The notes beneath the pieces are model-generated. The model was not told the DNA's origin, made no database searches, and saw only the letters and a list, made by a program, of their open reading frames with translations. A stretch of DNA of 59,796 bases, from assembly GCA_946408355.1 (NCBI GenBank), contig CAMJRX010000011.1, forward strand, positions 1 through 59,796. Reading direction: 5' to 3'. The translations under genes and the position numbers were made by a program. This document shows positions 10,619-17,647 of this stretch, piece after piece (within the stretch, counting starts at the first letter, position 1; each line of letters begins with the position of its first letter). The DNA comes from an uncultured Selenomonadales bacterium. GTDB lineage: Bacteria > Bacillota > Negativicutes > Selenomonadales > Selenomonadaceae.

Positions 10619-10978
10619 TTGAATTCAAAAGCTCCCAATGAGCACGAAAACAGTCCACACGTCGAACGAATTATTGAAGTGTATCCTCCCGATTACGTTA
10701 CCTTGAAAAAGCAAGCTCAGATTGATTCTAAAAAAATTTCCGACTTACAAAACCGTTGCCGTTCCTTAGAGCATCTACTGGCTTTCTGCGATATTTCCCC
10801 AATGGGGCAAATTATTCACGATTACAAGTCAATGTCCGACTTTTATATTGCGCAACTGACCAAAGAAATTGCAATTTACCGTTACAGCGAAGAAGAACGC
10901 GCTAAGTTATTTGATTTTATCAATTATCTGCGCTCAATCACACATGAACTAGAGGATATGTTATTGGTTAAAGACTAG
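10619..10978 (+). CDS. small coiled-coil protein, paralogue of 11866 gene
   Basis: This 119-residue protein matches no family I can name. It has a heptad-rich central helix (ISDLQNRCRSLEHLL), the segment MGQIIHDYKSMSDFYIAQLTKEI, and an acidic helical C-terminus. It looks like a diverged copy of the protein at 11866-12351: both have a charged coiled coil, a Ser/Pro-Met/Ala turn, then a D-Y-x-x-x-S/D-x-x-x-I-x-L-x-K-x-I pattern. No ATG is available. TTG 10619 is preferred because GGTGGTGA at 10603-10610 precedes it; a start at TTG 10556 would fall on the terminator flank. The next gene begins 14 bases after its stop, so the two are probably co-expressed. Confidence 0.6.
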   Translation: MNSKAPNEHENSPHVERIIEVYPPDYVTLKKQAQIDSKKISDLQNRCRSLEHLLAFCDISPMGQIIHDYKSMSDFYIAQLTKEIAIYRYSEEERAKLFDFINYLRSITHELEDMLLVKD

Positions 10979-10991
10979 GGAGTTGGTGTTA

Positions 10992-11690
10992 TTGAACTCT
11001 GCTAAGCCAAAAATGAAAATCACCCTCGCAAAACAGGCTCTTGTTCACTTTTTTCAAAACGACTACTGGACGAACGAAGAAGTCAATTTTCTCCACTTGT
11101 TTTGTATCCGACACGATTCGGAGAAAATCTGGAAACTGAAGTTGCGAGTGCTTACGCTTGATAACAATGACTTAATTGTCGCGGCAGTTCTTGCAGACGC
11201 TTCGCCCGAAGAATTTAAGTTCCTTTACAACAAATATCGTCTCGGACATTCATTTACCAAAATAGGCTTGGAACTAAACGTTCATCCGAACGGTTTACAA
11301 CGTTGGCGGGATAAGTTTTTGCAGGAGATAGCGTCTTTGATTGACTTTGAATTGCCTGTCGATGATATTTTCTCGCGAAACAAAGTCGGAACGCTTGTTT
11401 TTACGTTGGAACGGCTAATAGTTTTTCTCGAAGAATATGGCAAGGCAGACGAGCGCACTTTACATTCTCTTAAAGTAAAGTTGTCTGGTTATCAAAATTT
11501 GTTGTTCGCACTCAAGCAATATTCGTATTTGGATTCGGATAGTATCGGTTGCAAAATTATTCAGCTGAAAATCCATAATCAAAATATTTCAGTTGGAGAG
11601 TTGGAAAGACGTTCGGGCAGTTCACATACGACAGTTCAGAATTATATTCATCGCTTTCAAGAAGAATTTTATCAACCAATTTCCGCGTAA
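10992..11690 (+). CDS. two-HTH regulator with sigma-region-4-like motif (paralogue of 14892 gene)
   Basis: This 232-residue predicted DNA-binding protein has two helix-turn-helices. The central one (SPEEFKFLYNKYRLGHSF then IGLELNVHPNGLQRWRDKF) has the layout of sigma-70 region 4 and of phage late-gene activators of the ArpU/RinA type. The second, near the C-terminus, reads ISVGELERRSGSSHTTVQNY. The protein at 14892-15605 shares the same order, including the linker segment D-I-F-x-R between the two HTHs. TTG 10992 is chosen because GGGAG at 10978-10982 lies nine bases before it; TTG 10983 would directly abut that site. Role inferred: regulator of element genes, possibly of the six promoter modules. 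Confidence 0.65.
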   Translation: MNSAKPKMKITLAKQALVHFFQNDYWTNEEVNFLHLFCIRHDSEKIWKLKLRVLTLDNNDLIVAAVLADASPEEFKFLYNKYRLGHSFTKIGLELNVHPNGLQRWRDKFLQEIASLIDFELPVDDIFSRNKVGTLVFTLERLIVFLEEYGKADERTLHSLKVKLSGYQNLLFALKQYSYLDSDSIGCKIIQLKIHNQNISVGELERRSGSSHTTVQNYIHRFQEEFYQPISA

Positions 11691-11727
11691 TGATTGTGCA
11701 ATGAATATTATGATTTAAAGTAAGTTA

Positions 11728-11757
11728 AGTCGTCTGAAGTTTAGACGGCTTTTTTTG
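11728..11757 (+). terminator. rho-independent terminator
   Basis: AGTCGTCT at 11728-11735 pairs with AGACGGCT at 11743-11750 (one G-T wobble), followed by eight T. It ends the 10619-11690 gene pair. Confidence 0.85.
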
Positions 11758-11865
11758 TTGGTTAAAGTTGCGAAATTGTGTTATGAGAGTTGGCATAAAA
11801 GGTGTAGCATGGGTGCAAGAGAGAAATGATGATTAACTTGTAAAAAGAAGATAAGAGGACGGCAG

Positions 11866-12351
11866 ATGATAGGGAGTACAGATGTAAACAATAATTCTTT
11901 GCCCGTGAAAAATACGAGTGAAACGGAAAAATTGCGTCGGGAATTAAAGCGAGTGAGGGAAGAAAATCGCAAACTGAAACACATAATTTCGTATGGTAAT
12001 ATGTCAGCGTTGGAGACGCTGATAGACCAATACATGGACTACAGCCGAATTCATCTGAAGAAAATTGCTATCGAAATTCAGTTGACAGATTATGAAAAGT
12101 CTGGAACAGATAAAGTGCTGGAATTGATAGAGCATTTGGAATACATAAAGGAAGAGTTGTATAAGCTGATAGAAATAAGCGAAGAAGGTGAGGTCATTCA
12201 TAACGATAGTTTGAGACATGACATAAAAATGGCGCGAGAACTGATACCGAAACTGGAAAATATAGTGCAACTGCATATAGATAGAAAAAAGAGTGCAGAA
12301 ATTGAAAAAGAGCTGGCGGAATTTGCCCAGAGGTTTAGGAAATGTTTTTGA
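11866..12351 (+). CDS. coiled-coil protein, unknown function
   Basis: This 161-residue, strongly charged helical protein is of unknown function. Residues about 18-45 form a coiled coil rich in Lys, Arg and Glu (ETEKLRRELKRVREENRKL), followed by ISYGNMSALETLIDQYMDYSRIHL and further amphipathic helices. It is the apparent longer paralogue of the 10619 gene product. AAGAGGA stands before the ATG. It begins a plus-strand run with an XRE regulator, ParA and ParB at short spacings, so a partition or regulatory accessory role is plausible but not shown. Confidence 0.65.
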   Translation: MIGSTDVNNNSLPVKNTSETEKLRRELKRVREENRKLKHIISYGNMSALETLIDQYMDYSRIHLKKIAIEIQLTDYEKSGTDKVLELIEHLEYIKEELYKLIEISEEGEVIHNDSLRHDIKMARELIPKLENIVQLHIDRKKSAEIEKELAEFAQRFRKCF

Positions 12352-12368
12352 AAAATGGAAGTGAGTAA

Positions 12369-12656
12369 ATGGAGAAATTCGGAGAACGAATACGTGAATT
12401 GAGGAAGAATAGGGGGTTGACAATTTACGAATTAGCAATGAGGCTGGGAATATCGCGAAATACATTGACATCATGGGAAGGCGGGGAAAAAGAACCGTGT
12501 GGTATAACTCTGTTGGAAGATATGGCGGATGTTTTACAAGTGTCATTGAGAAATTTATTGGAAGGAGAAAACGAGATACGAATCGAAAATGATTTAAAAA
12601 GTTTAAATGAGCGAGTAACAAGGTTGGAACGAATTATGAGAACGTATGTAAAATGA
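12369..12656 (+). CDS. XRE-family transcriptional regulator
   Basis: This 95-residue protein has a Cro/C1-type helix-turn-helix: FGERIRELRKNRGLTIYEL, then LGISRNTLTSWEGG, and LEDMADVLQVSLRNLL closing the five-helix domain. A short C-terminal coiled coil (ENDLKSLNERVTRLERI) probably dimerises it. The gene lies 17 bases after the coiled-coil gene and 16 bases before parA, so it is a likely local regulator of the partition operon. GAAGTGAG precedes the ATG. Confidence 0.85.
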   Translation: MEKFGERIRELRKNRGLTIYELAMRLGISRNTLTSWEGGEKEPCGITLLEDMADVLQVSLRNLLEGENEIRIENDLKSLNERVTRLERIMRTYVK

Positions 12657-12672
12657 AGTCGGAGCGAATAAA

Positions 12673-13464
12673 ATGAGGACAATCGGATTTATCAACTGGA
12701 AAGGTGGCGTCGGCAAGACGTGTATAGCGGTAAATACGGCGTATGCGTTGTCGGAGAGCTGGGGCGCAAAAGTATTGTTCATAGATATGGATAAACAGGC
12801 AAATGCGTCGACGTGGTTTGGAAGAGATACGGAAAGAGGTACACTCGGAAATATTTTGGTCAAAGGCACTGACGCTGAAGAAGTTGCAAATATTCGCTTG
12901 ATGACAGCGGCTCAAGTCATTCAACAGACGCGCTACCCACGAATAGATTTGATAGCAGCAGACCCGAATTTACTGGATATAAATTTAGCGATACTGAAGA
13001 ATAAAGTCGGCAGACAAGACAACATCTTAAAAGAAGCGTTAAAGTCGGTTCGGGGCAAGTATGATGTGTGCGTGGTGGACAATCCGCCGGATTCAAATAT
13101 TCCGGTGCTGAACGGGTTGGAAATAATCGACGACGTGATAGCAGTGACATTGCCGAACAGATTCAGCCTGAACGGAATCGAACAGTTGGAGCAAGAGATA
13201 GCAAATTACAATTCGATACTGGGGTTGAACATTAAGATACGAGGAGTATTGGTAAATCAATTCGCGTCAACAGACAGCTGTTACAGAATAGTGCAAGAGT
13301 TGAAGACGAAGGGTTATAGAATATTTCCGCCAATCAAAGGAGGCAGACCAACGCAGAATTGGCTGGATAGAGTGATAAACGAGCAAAAAAGTATTTATGA
13401 GTTGTCCCCACGTTCGGGATTTGCAAAGGATTTAATGAGGTTCATAGAAGATTTGGTAAGGTGA
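12673..13464 (+). CDS. parA: ParA-family partition ATPase
   Basis: This 263-residue P-loop ATPase of the MinD/ParA class provides ATP-dependent segregation or positioning of the element together with ParB. The deviant Walker A motif WKGGVGKT has Lys10 (the signature lysine) and Lys15. Walker A-prime is LFIDMDKQANAS with Asp38 and Asp40, and VCVVDNPPD is the Walker B strand. The length, without a long N-terminal DNA-binding extension, suits a small chromosomal-type ParA. It is followed directly by parB, whose ATG comes six bases after the parA stop. Confidence 0.93.
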   Translation: MRTIGFINWKGGVGKTCIAVNTAYALSESWGAKVLFIDMDKQANASTWFGRDTERGTLGNILVKGTDAEEVANIRLMTAAQVIQQTRYPRIDLIAADPNLLDINLAILKNKVGRQDNILKEALKSVRGKYDVCVVDNPPDSNIPVLNGLEIIDDVIAVTLPNRFSLNGIEQLEQEIANYNSILGLNIKIRGVLVNQFASTDSCYRIVQELKTKGYRIFPPIKGGRPTQNWLDRVINEQKSIYELSPRSGFAKDLMRFIEDLVR

Positions 13465-13469
13465 GAGAA

Positions 13470-14777
13470 ATGAAACAACACAGCGGCGGCTTGGGGAGCT
13501 TTCTCAATGAAGTGACGCAGACGGCGGATAAGGGCGAAGGTGCTCAGGTCGCGGAACAGATTGTCTATATAGACATAGACGAATTGGAATCAAATCCGAG
13601 AAATTTTTACGGTTTGAGAGACGTAGACGCGCTGGCGGGCTTGATAGCGGTATCACATTTGGTGGAGCCGTTGACAGTAAGCCAAAAATCCGATGGGAAG
13701 TACATGATAATATCGGGTCATCGTCGTCGTGCGGCGGTACAAAAGTTGCTTGATGAAGGCGATTACACCGAGCGGAAATTGCCGTGCATAATAAAGACAC
13801 GTGGCAAAATAAAAATCGAGCAGGAAGACGGCGAAATAATCGAATTCGACGAAGACGCGGTAGAAATGCTGAATTTAATAGCGTCAAATCGTGGACAGCG
13901 CGAGGAGCGAACGGTCGATGAGAAATTACAGGAAGTAAAGTATTTGGAGACGTTCGCAAAGGCAATTTATCATCAGAAAAATAGAGGAAGTCGCGGACGG
14001 TTCAGAAATTTTTTTGCGGAAGAAATCTTGAACATGTCGAAGTCGCAATTACAGCGAATAAGCGCAATGGAAAAGTTGACGGACAAGGTAAGAACGGCGA
14101 TAGATGATAAAACAATAAGTGAGTCGGCGGCGTTGGCAATGTTGAACATGACAGCGGAAGAACAGGACGCTTGTCTGGAAAAAATCATGTCTGGCGAGAT
14201 AAGGGGAACTGCGCAAGATATTCAAAAATTGAGTGCGTCAAAAGTCGTCGAAGAAGTCGAAGAGGATACGTTGCTGAAAAATGCCGACAGCGATTTTGAA
14301 AACAGTTCAGATGAATCTGCGGTTGAAGAAAATTCGAAGGAGTCTGAATTGGAAGAAGTTACGTCGGAGACAGAATTGGTATCCGAAGATGTTCCTGCAA
14401 AGTCTGAAACGGAAGAGGAAGTTGAAACGGAACATGAAACGGGGCAAAGTCCGAAGGTAACTATTTCTCTCGAAAATGAAACGAGCCAGAGCACAGGTTT
14501 TACAATCGGTGAGTTAATTGATGTACCGGAACAGTTTGAAGACCCGCAAAAAGAGGCAAAGGAATGGTTTTCTCAGGAGAGACTTACGTTGGAAGAGGAG
14601 TTGTATAAAAGACGTCTTATGGCTTATGAAGCAATTTATAGGGCGGCAAAACGTCTGAACGAAGAAGAAGAAAACGAATTGAAGGCGGCGCAATGGGGAA
14701 TTCGGGCGTCGGTAGCACGCTATAATATAGAAGAATTGAAACTGCAACACGAGGAAAACGGGCTTGTGAAATCATGA
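13470..14777 (+). CDS. parB: ParB-family DNA-binding partition protein
   Basis: This 435-residue ParB-family protein partners ParA and is expected to bind parS sites. The N-terminal ParB/Srx-type domain carries IDELESNPRNF and GHRRRAA at residues 83-89. A helix-turn-helix region lies in the middle (EILNMSKSQLQRISAMEKL, then TISESAALAMLNM). Residues about 250-345 are acidic and low-complexity (Glu/Ser/Thr). The end is a charged helical region. ATG 13470 is preferred over GTG 13461 because AAGGTGAG precedes it. The stop codon is the first three bases of the second 36-bp palindromic repeat. Confidence 0.9.
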   Translation: MKQHSGGLGSFLNEVTQTADKGEGAQVAEQIVYIDIDELESNPRNFYGLRDVDALAGLIAVSHLVEPLTVSQKSDGKYMIISGHRRRAAVQKLLDEGDYTERKLPCIIKTRGKIKIEQEDGEIIEFDEDAVEMLNLIASNRGQREERTVDEKLQEVKYLETFAKAIYHQKNRGSRGRFRNFFAEEILNMSKSQLQRISAMEKLTDKVRTAIDDKTISESAALAMLNMTAEEQDACLEKIMSGEIRGTAQDIQKLSASKVVEEVEEDTLLKNADSDFENSSDESAVEENSKESELEEVTSETELVSEDVPAKSETEEEVETEHETGQSPKVTISLENETSQSTGFTIGELIDVPEQFEDPQKEAKEWFSQERLTLEEELYKRRLMAYEAIYRAAKRLNEEEENELKAAQWGIRASVARYNIEELKLQHEENGLVKS

Positions 14778-14810
14778 ACACAAATGTGCCCAAATTGGGC
14801 ACAAATAGGT
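14775..14810. repeat. 36-bp repeat with 19-bp palindrome, copy 2 (candidate parS)
   Basis: This is identical to 2982-3017. The palindrome TGTGCCCAAATTGGGCACA occupies 14785-14803. It begins at the parB stop codon, the classic position of a centromere-like parS site beside parAB. A regulator-binding operator is the alternative. Confidence 0.7.
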
Positions 14811-14836
14811 GAAAGTAATAACAAAGTTTTTTAAGT

Positions 14837-14871
14837 AAAAGGTTGCAGAGACAAGCTCTTGCAACCTTTTT
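14837..14871 (+). terminator. rho-independent terminator after parB, just before the next gene's RBS
   Basis: AAAAGGTTGCA at 14837-14847 pairs with TGCAACCTTTT at 14860-14870, with a further GAG/CTC pairing inside and a T-run. The ribosome-binding site of the following regulator starts six bases after it. Confidence 0.85.
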
Positions 14872-14891
14872 GATTGAGAGGAGCAAAACAA

Positions 14892-15605
14892 GTGATTCAT
14901 AAAACGAAGCCGGAACTGACATTATATCTGGCGGACGAGGCGTTAAAAGAAAAATTTTCCGTCGAAAAGGTAAGCTTACAGGAGATGTTGGAGTTGCAAA
15001 GTGATTGTCGTGATTATCTGTCGACGGAGAATATTCGCAAGATATATGCGCGAATGATGAAAATGGAAATAAGAAAAATGATGGTGGAGGCGGTTTATCA
15101 ATCGCTCCCGTTGGAAGAAAAAGAATTCGTGTTGCTGAAGTACAAGAAGAAAAAACAACTGGTGGCAATATCGTTGGCGTTAAATATATCAGTGGCGCAG
15201 TTGGTCATACATCATCACGCGATATTGGAAAAAATTTCGGAATACATGTTATATAAGCTGAGTGAAGAAGATATTTTTAATCGGGCAAAAACGGCGATGA
15301 TGGTGAAACTGCTGGAAAGAATAATCGAGTTTGCTGAAAAGTACGACCCTTCGCAAGAATTTATAAATGTATGCTGGTTAGAGGCAATAAGGGAAAGGCA
15401 CGACAGATATTTTCAGTTGCTGAATGAAATAGACGGTGTGTTGAATGGAAATGAGGATTCGGTGCACCAAAAAGTAATAATGAGTAAAATTCAAAGCCCA
15501 AACGAGAAGATAGAGACATTGGCGGCGCGGTGTAATGTTGATAAGAGTATAGTCAGCAGACATTTGAAAAATTTTGTCGGCGAGATGAGGAAATATCTTG
15601 AGTGA
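14892..15605 (+). CDS. two-HTH regulator with sigma-region-4-like motif
   Basis: This 237-residue protein is the paralogue of the 10992 gene product. Its central HTH reads LPLEEKEFVLLKYKKKKQ followed by ISLALNISVAQLVIHHHAI, closely matching the spacing of sigma-70 region 4 (the domain that reads the -35 element). A C-terminal HTH reads KIETLAARCNVDKSIVSRHL. No sigma region 2 is visible, so it is not a complete sigma factor. Phage late-gene activators of the ArpU/RinA type are the closest comparison. GTG 14892 is chosen because AGAGGAG at 14877-14883 precedes it; TTG 14874 lies before that site. It sits directly upstream of the transfer operon and promoter module copy 3. Inferred role: activator of the transfer genes. 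Confidence 0.65.
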   Translation: MIHKTKPELTLYLADEALKEKFSVEKVSLQEMLELQSDCRDYLSTENIRKIYARMMKMEIRKMMVEAVYQSLPLEEKEFVLLKYKKKKQLVAISLALNISVAQLVIHHHAILEKISEYMLYKLSEEDIFNRAKTAMMVKLLERIIEFAEKYDPSQEFINVCWLEAIRERHDRYFQLLNEIDGVLNGNEDSVHQKVIMSKIQSPNEKIETLAARCNVDKSIVSRHLKNFVGEMRKYLE

Positions 15606-15614
15606 AAGAAAAAG

Positions 15615-15647
15615 AGTGTAGCTTAGAAATGAGCGGCACTTTTTTTA
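15615..15647 (+). terminator. rho-independent terminator
   Basis: AGTGTAGCT at 15615-15623 pairs with AGCGGCACT at 15632-15640 with one mismatch and one wobble, followed by a run of T. It separates the regulator from the transfer operon. Confidence 0.7.
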
Positions 15648-15662
15648 TTGGTTGGTCAGCAA

Positions 15663-15707
15663 AAAGCAAAAAAATAAGAATTTGAAAGTAGATAAAAGGT
15701 GTAGACT
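15663..15707 (+). promoter_or_regulatory. promoter-like module, copy 3 (upstream of transfer operon)
   Basis: This is copy 3 of the module: AAAGCAAAAAAATAAGAA from 15663, TTGAAA at 15682-15687, 14 bases, then TAGACT at 15702-15707. It is placed between a terminator and the traF-type gene, exactly where the first transfer-operon promoter is expected. Confidence 0.65.
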
Positions 15708-15735
15708 GCGTCGTAATCGGGAGGAGGGCAGAGAA

Positions 15736-16233
15736 TTGAAGAAAAAAGCGGTGATTTTTTTGGGGTTGTGTCTGGCGATGAGCTTGATGCTAGAGGCGAT
15801 GCCGAAAATGATTTACTTCAATGTAACGACGAGTTTACCGCAAGGATTTTACTTGAGGATACCGTGCCAAGAGTGTCGACGCGGTGATTATATAGTCTAT
15901 GAGCCAAGCGAAGAGGTTAAAACACTGATAATCAAAAACGGCTGGGGCGATGGCAAACGAGATTTTTTGAAAAAAGTAGGAGCGACGGCGGGAGAAAGAT
16001 ATTCAGTGGACGCCGAGACGTTGAAATTTGAAATTGAAGGAAAATATATCGGACAAGTCTACGAGAGGGACAACGCCGGAAACGTTCTACCGAAACTACG
16101 CGGGGAATTTGAAGTACCAAAGGATTATGTGTTGCCGATAGCGACGAGTGCACGTTCATTTGACGGCAGATATAGCGGCGCAATTCCGAAAAGCCAAATA
16201 AAAGCGCGAGTAGTACCGATTTTGACTTGGTAA
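15736..16233 (+). CDS. traF: TraF-type S26 signal peptidase of conjugation
   Basis: This 165-residue membrane-anchored serine protease is related to RP4 TraF, which matures and cyclises the conjugative pilin. After one N-terminal membrane segment it has FNVTTSLPQGFY with catalytic Ser33, FLKKVGATAGE with the likely base Lys79, and SFDGRYSGAIP, the family's C-terminal box. The substrate is probably the VirB2/TrbC pilin encoded at 25019-25396. TTG 15736 is chosen because the strong site GGGAGGAGGG at 15719-15728 precedes it; an upstream in-frame start at 15652 would lie before the promoter module. Confidence 0.88.
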   Translation: MKKKAVIFLGLCLAMSLMLEAMPKMIYFNVTTSLPQGFYLRIPCQECRRGDYIVYEPSEEVKTLIIKNGWGDGKRDFLKKVGATAGERYSVDAETLKFEIEGKYIGQVYERDNAGNVLPKLRGEFEVPKDYVLPIATSARSFDGRYSGAIPKSQIKARVVPILTW

Positions 16234-16251
16234 AAGTTGTGAGGTGATAAA

Positions 16252-16938
16252 TTGGAGAGAATTAAGACGATATTATCAGTTGTTTTGTTGCCGATGTGGA
16301 CGGGAATCCTGCTGATATACAAATTTGAAATGAATCCGTTGATAGGCTTTTTGATGTCGGCAGTGCTGTGGCGATTAACGAGACTCGACGGCAAACGAAA
16401 GCTCAATGCGAAAAAATTATTGCTGATAGCGTTGCTGGTAAGTGTGAGTGGTAATTATAAAGCGTCGGACTTCGTATTCAATGCGTCGGTAGGCGTAACG
16501 TTATTTCAAGCGATAAATTTTTTCACAAGCTCGAAGGAAAAATCGCGGCAAAGTTGGTTGCCGATGATGTATGTGTCAATGGCGATATATTACACGCTAA
16601 GAATGACGTTGATTTTTGATGTTCCCGAAATTTTATTGACGGCGCATGAATTGTATATGTCGGCAGAAGAATATTTAACGGCGAATCAAAAAATCGAGTG
16701 GGCAATTTCGTTGAACTTAATAGCAATAAACGTGGCGATATTTTTCAAGAGCGGAACTCAAAAGCATTTGCCGTTGATAATGGGACTGATTTCAGGATTG
16801 TGTGGCTTGGAAGATGTGTCGGTGATAATAATTTTGAGTTTAGTCAGCAAAATGCTGTTCAAGATAAGAAATGGAGATGATGAGGAAAATGAATGTGAAA
16901 AGCCTGTTCAGCAAGCCGGAAAAATTTACAAATTATGA
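16252..16938 (+). CDS. polytopic membrane protein of the transfer operon, unknown
   Basis: I do not recognise this 228-residue protein. It shows several hydrophobic segments (about residues 5-22, 28-42, 55-65, 95-115, 150-160 and 170-200) and a charged C-terminus (GDDEENECEKPVQQ). The TTG start follows GAGGTGAT at 16241-16248. It lies between the pilin peptidase and VirB8, and its end overlaps the virB8 start by about 50 bases. The position suggests an inner-membrane accessory of the secretion channel. No lipobox is visible, so it is not an evident VirB7. Confidence 0.65.
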   Translation: MERIKTILSVVLLPMWTGILLIYKFEMNPLIGFLMSAVLWRLTRLDGKRKLNAKKLLLIALLVSVSGNYKASDFVFNASVGVTLFQAINFFTSSKEKSRQSWLPMMYVSMAIYYTLRMTLIFDVPEILLTAHELYMSAEEYLTANQKIEWAISLNLIAINVAIFFKSGTQKHLPLIMGLISGLCGLEDVSVIIILSLVSKMLFKIRNGDDEENECEKPVQQAGKIYKL

Positions 16939-17632
16939 GGCGATAAGTCCGGCGATGAGAGCGGCGCGAAAATGGGACGAGCGCGAAGGCGAAATAATCG
17001 TTCAGAATTACAATTTGCGTCGGTTACTGGTGGGAATGTTGGCAGTGGTGATTGTTTTGACGGTCAGTCTGGTCTACAAGTCGCTGAGTTCAAATGTCAT
17101 GCCGTATATTGTGGAAGTAGACACGACAACGGGCATGGTGCGAAATGTCGGAACGATAGAGGCGAGTAAACATTATGAAGCTGGGGAATCAGTGTACAAA
17201 TATTTTCTATCGCGATTTTTGAAGAACACGAGAGAAATCCCGCTAGACCCAGTAGTCTACAAAGAAAATTTAACAACGTCGTACGGATTTTTGACAAAGG
17301 ACGCGGCGAAAAAGTTGCAGACAATGTTGAAAACGGAAAAGCTGACGGAAAAATTCGGACATCAAACAGTACAGATAAATATATCGACGATATTGCCATT
17401 GGAAGGCGGTCACTCGTATCAAATTCGTTGGACAGAGGAAACATTCACGATAAGCAACGGAGAAAAGAAAGTAACGCCGTACAGCGGAATCTTCACAGTG
17501 CAGACAATCCGCAGTGACGATGAGACAAAGTTGTTGGTAAATCCGATAGGAATGTACATAAGCGATTTTTCATGGTCGAAAGATGCTTCGGCGGTCAATA
17601 CGGAATCGACGACAAACGTCAACAAAAAATGA
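16889..17632 (+). CDS. virB8: VirB8/TrbF type IV secretion protein
   Basis: This bitopic inner-membrane protein of about 247 residues helps nucleate the secretion channel. It has a short cytoplasmic N-terminus (MRAARKWDEREG), a single membrane segment LLVGMLAVVIVLTVSLVY, then a periplasmic NTF2-like domain typical of VirB8/TrbF, with PYIVEVDTTTGMV after the membrane and QIRWTEETF in the sheet region. The start is uncertain among ATG 16871, ATG 16889 and GTG 16895. ATG 16889 is a compromise, although AGGA lies very close to it. Genes for VirB9 and VirB10 follow in the standard order. Confidence 0.88.
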   Translation: MNVKSLFSKPEKFTNYEAISPAMRAARKWDEREGEIIVQNYNLRRLLVGMLAVVIVLTVSLVYKSLSSNVMPYIVEVDTTTGMVRNVGTIEASKHYEAGESVYKYFLSRFLKNTREIPLDPVVYKENLTTSYGFLTKDAAKKLQTMLKTEKLTEKFGHQTVQINISTILPLEGGHSYQIRWTEETFTISNGEKKVTPYSGIFTVQTIRSDDETKLLVNPIGMYISDFSWSKDASAVNTESTTNVNKK

Positions 17633-17647
17633 TGGGAGACGATATAG

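Noticed and set aside
11836-11865. Seventh copy of the promoter module before the 11866 gene (AAAAAGAAGATAAGAGG)
   Set aside because: It matches only part of the A-rich block, lacks TTG and the spaced -10, and lies too close to the start codon.
14892-15605. Full alternative sigma factor
   Set aside because: Only a region-4-like HTH is visible; there is no region 2 for -10 recognition and core binding, so it is called a regulator only.
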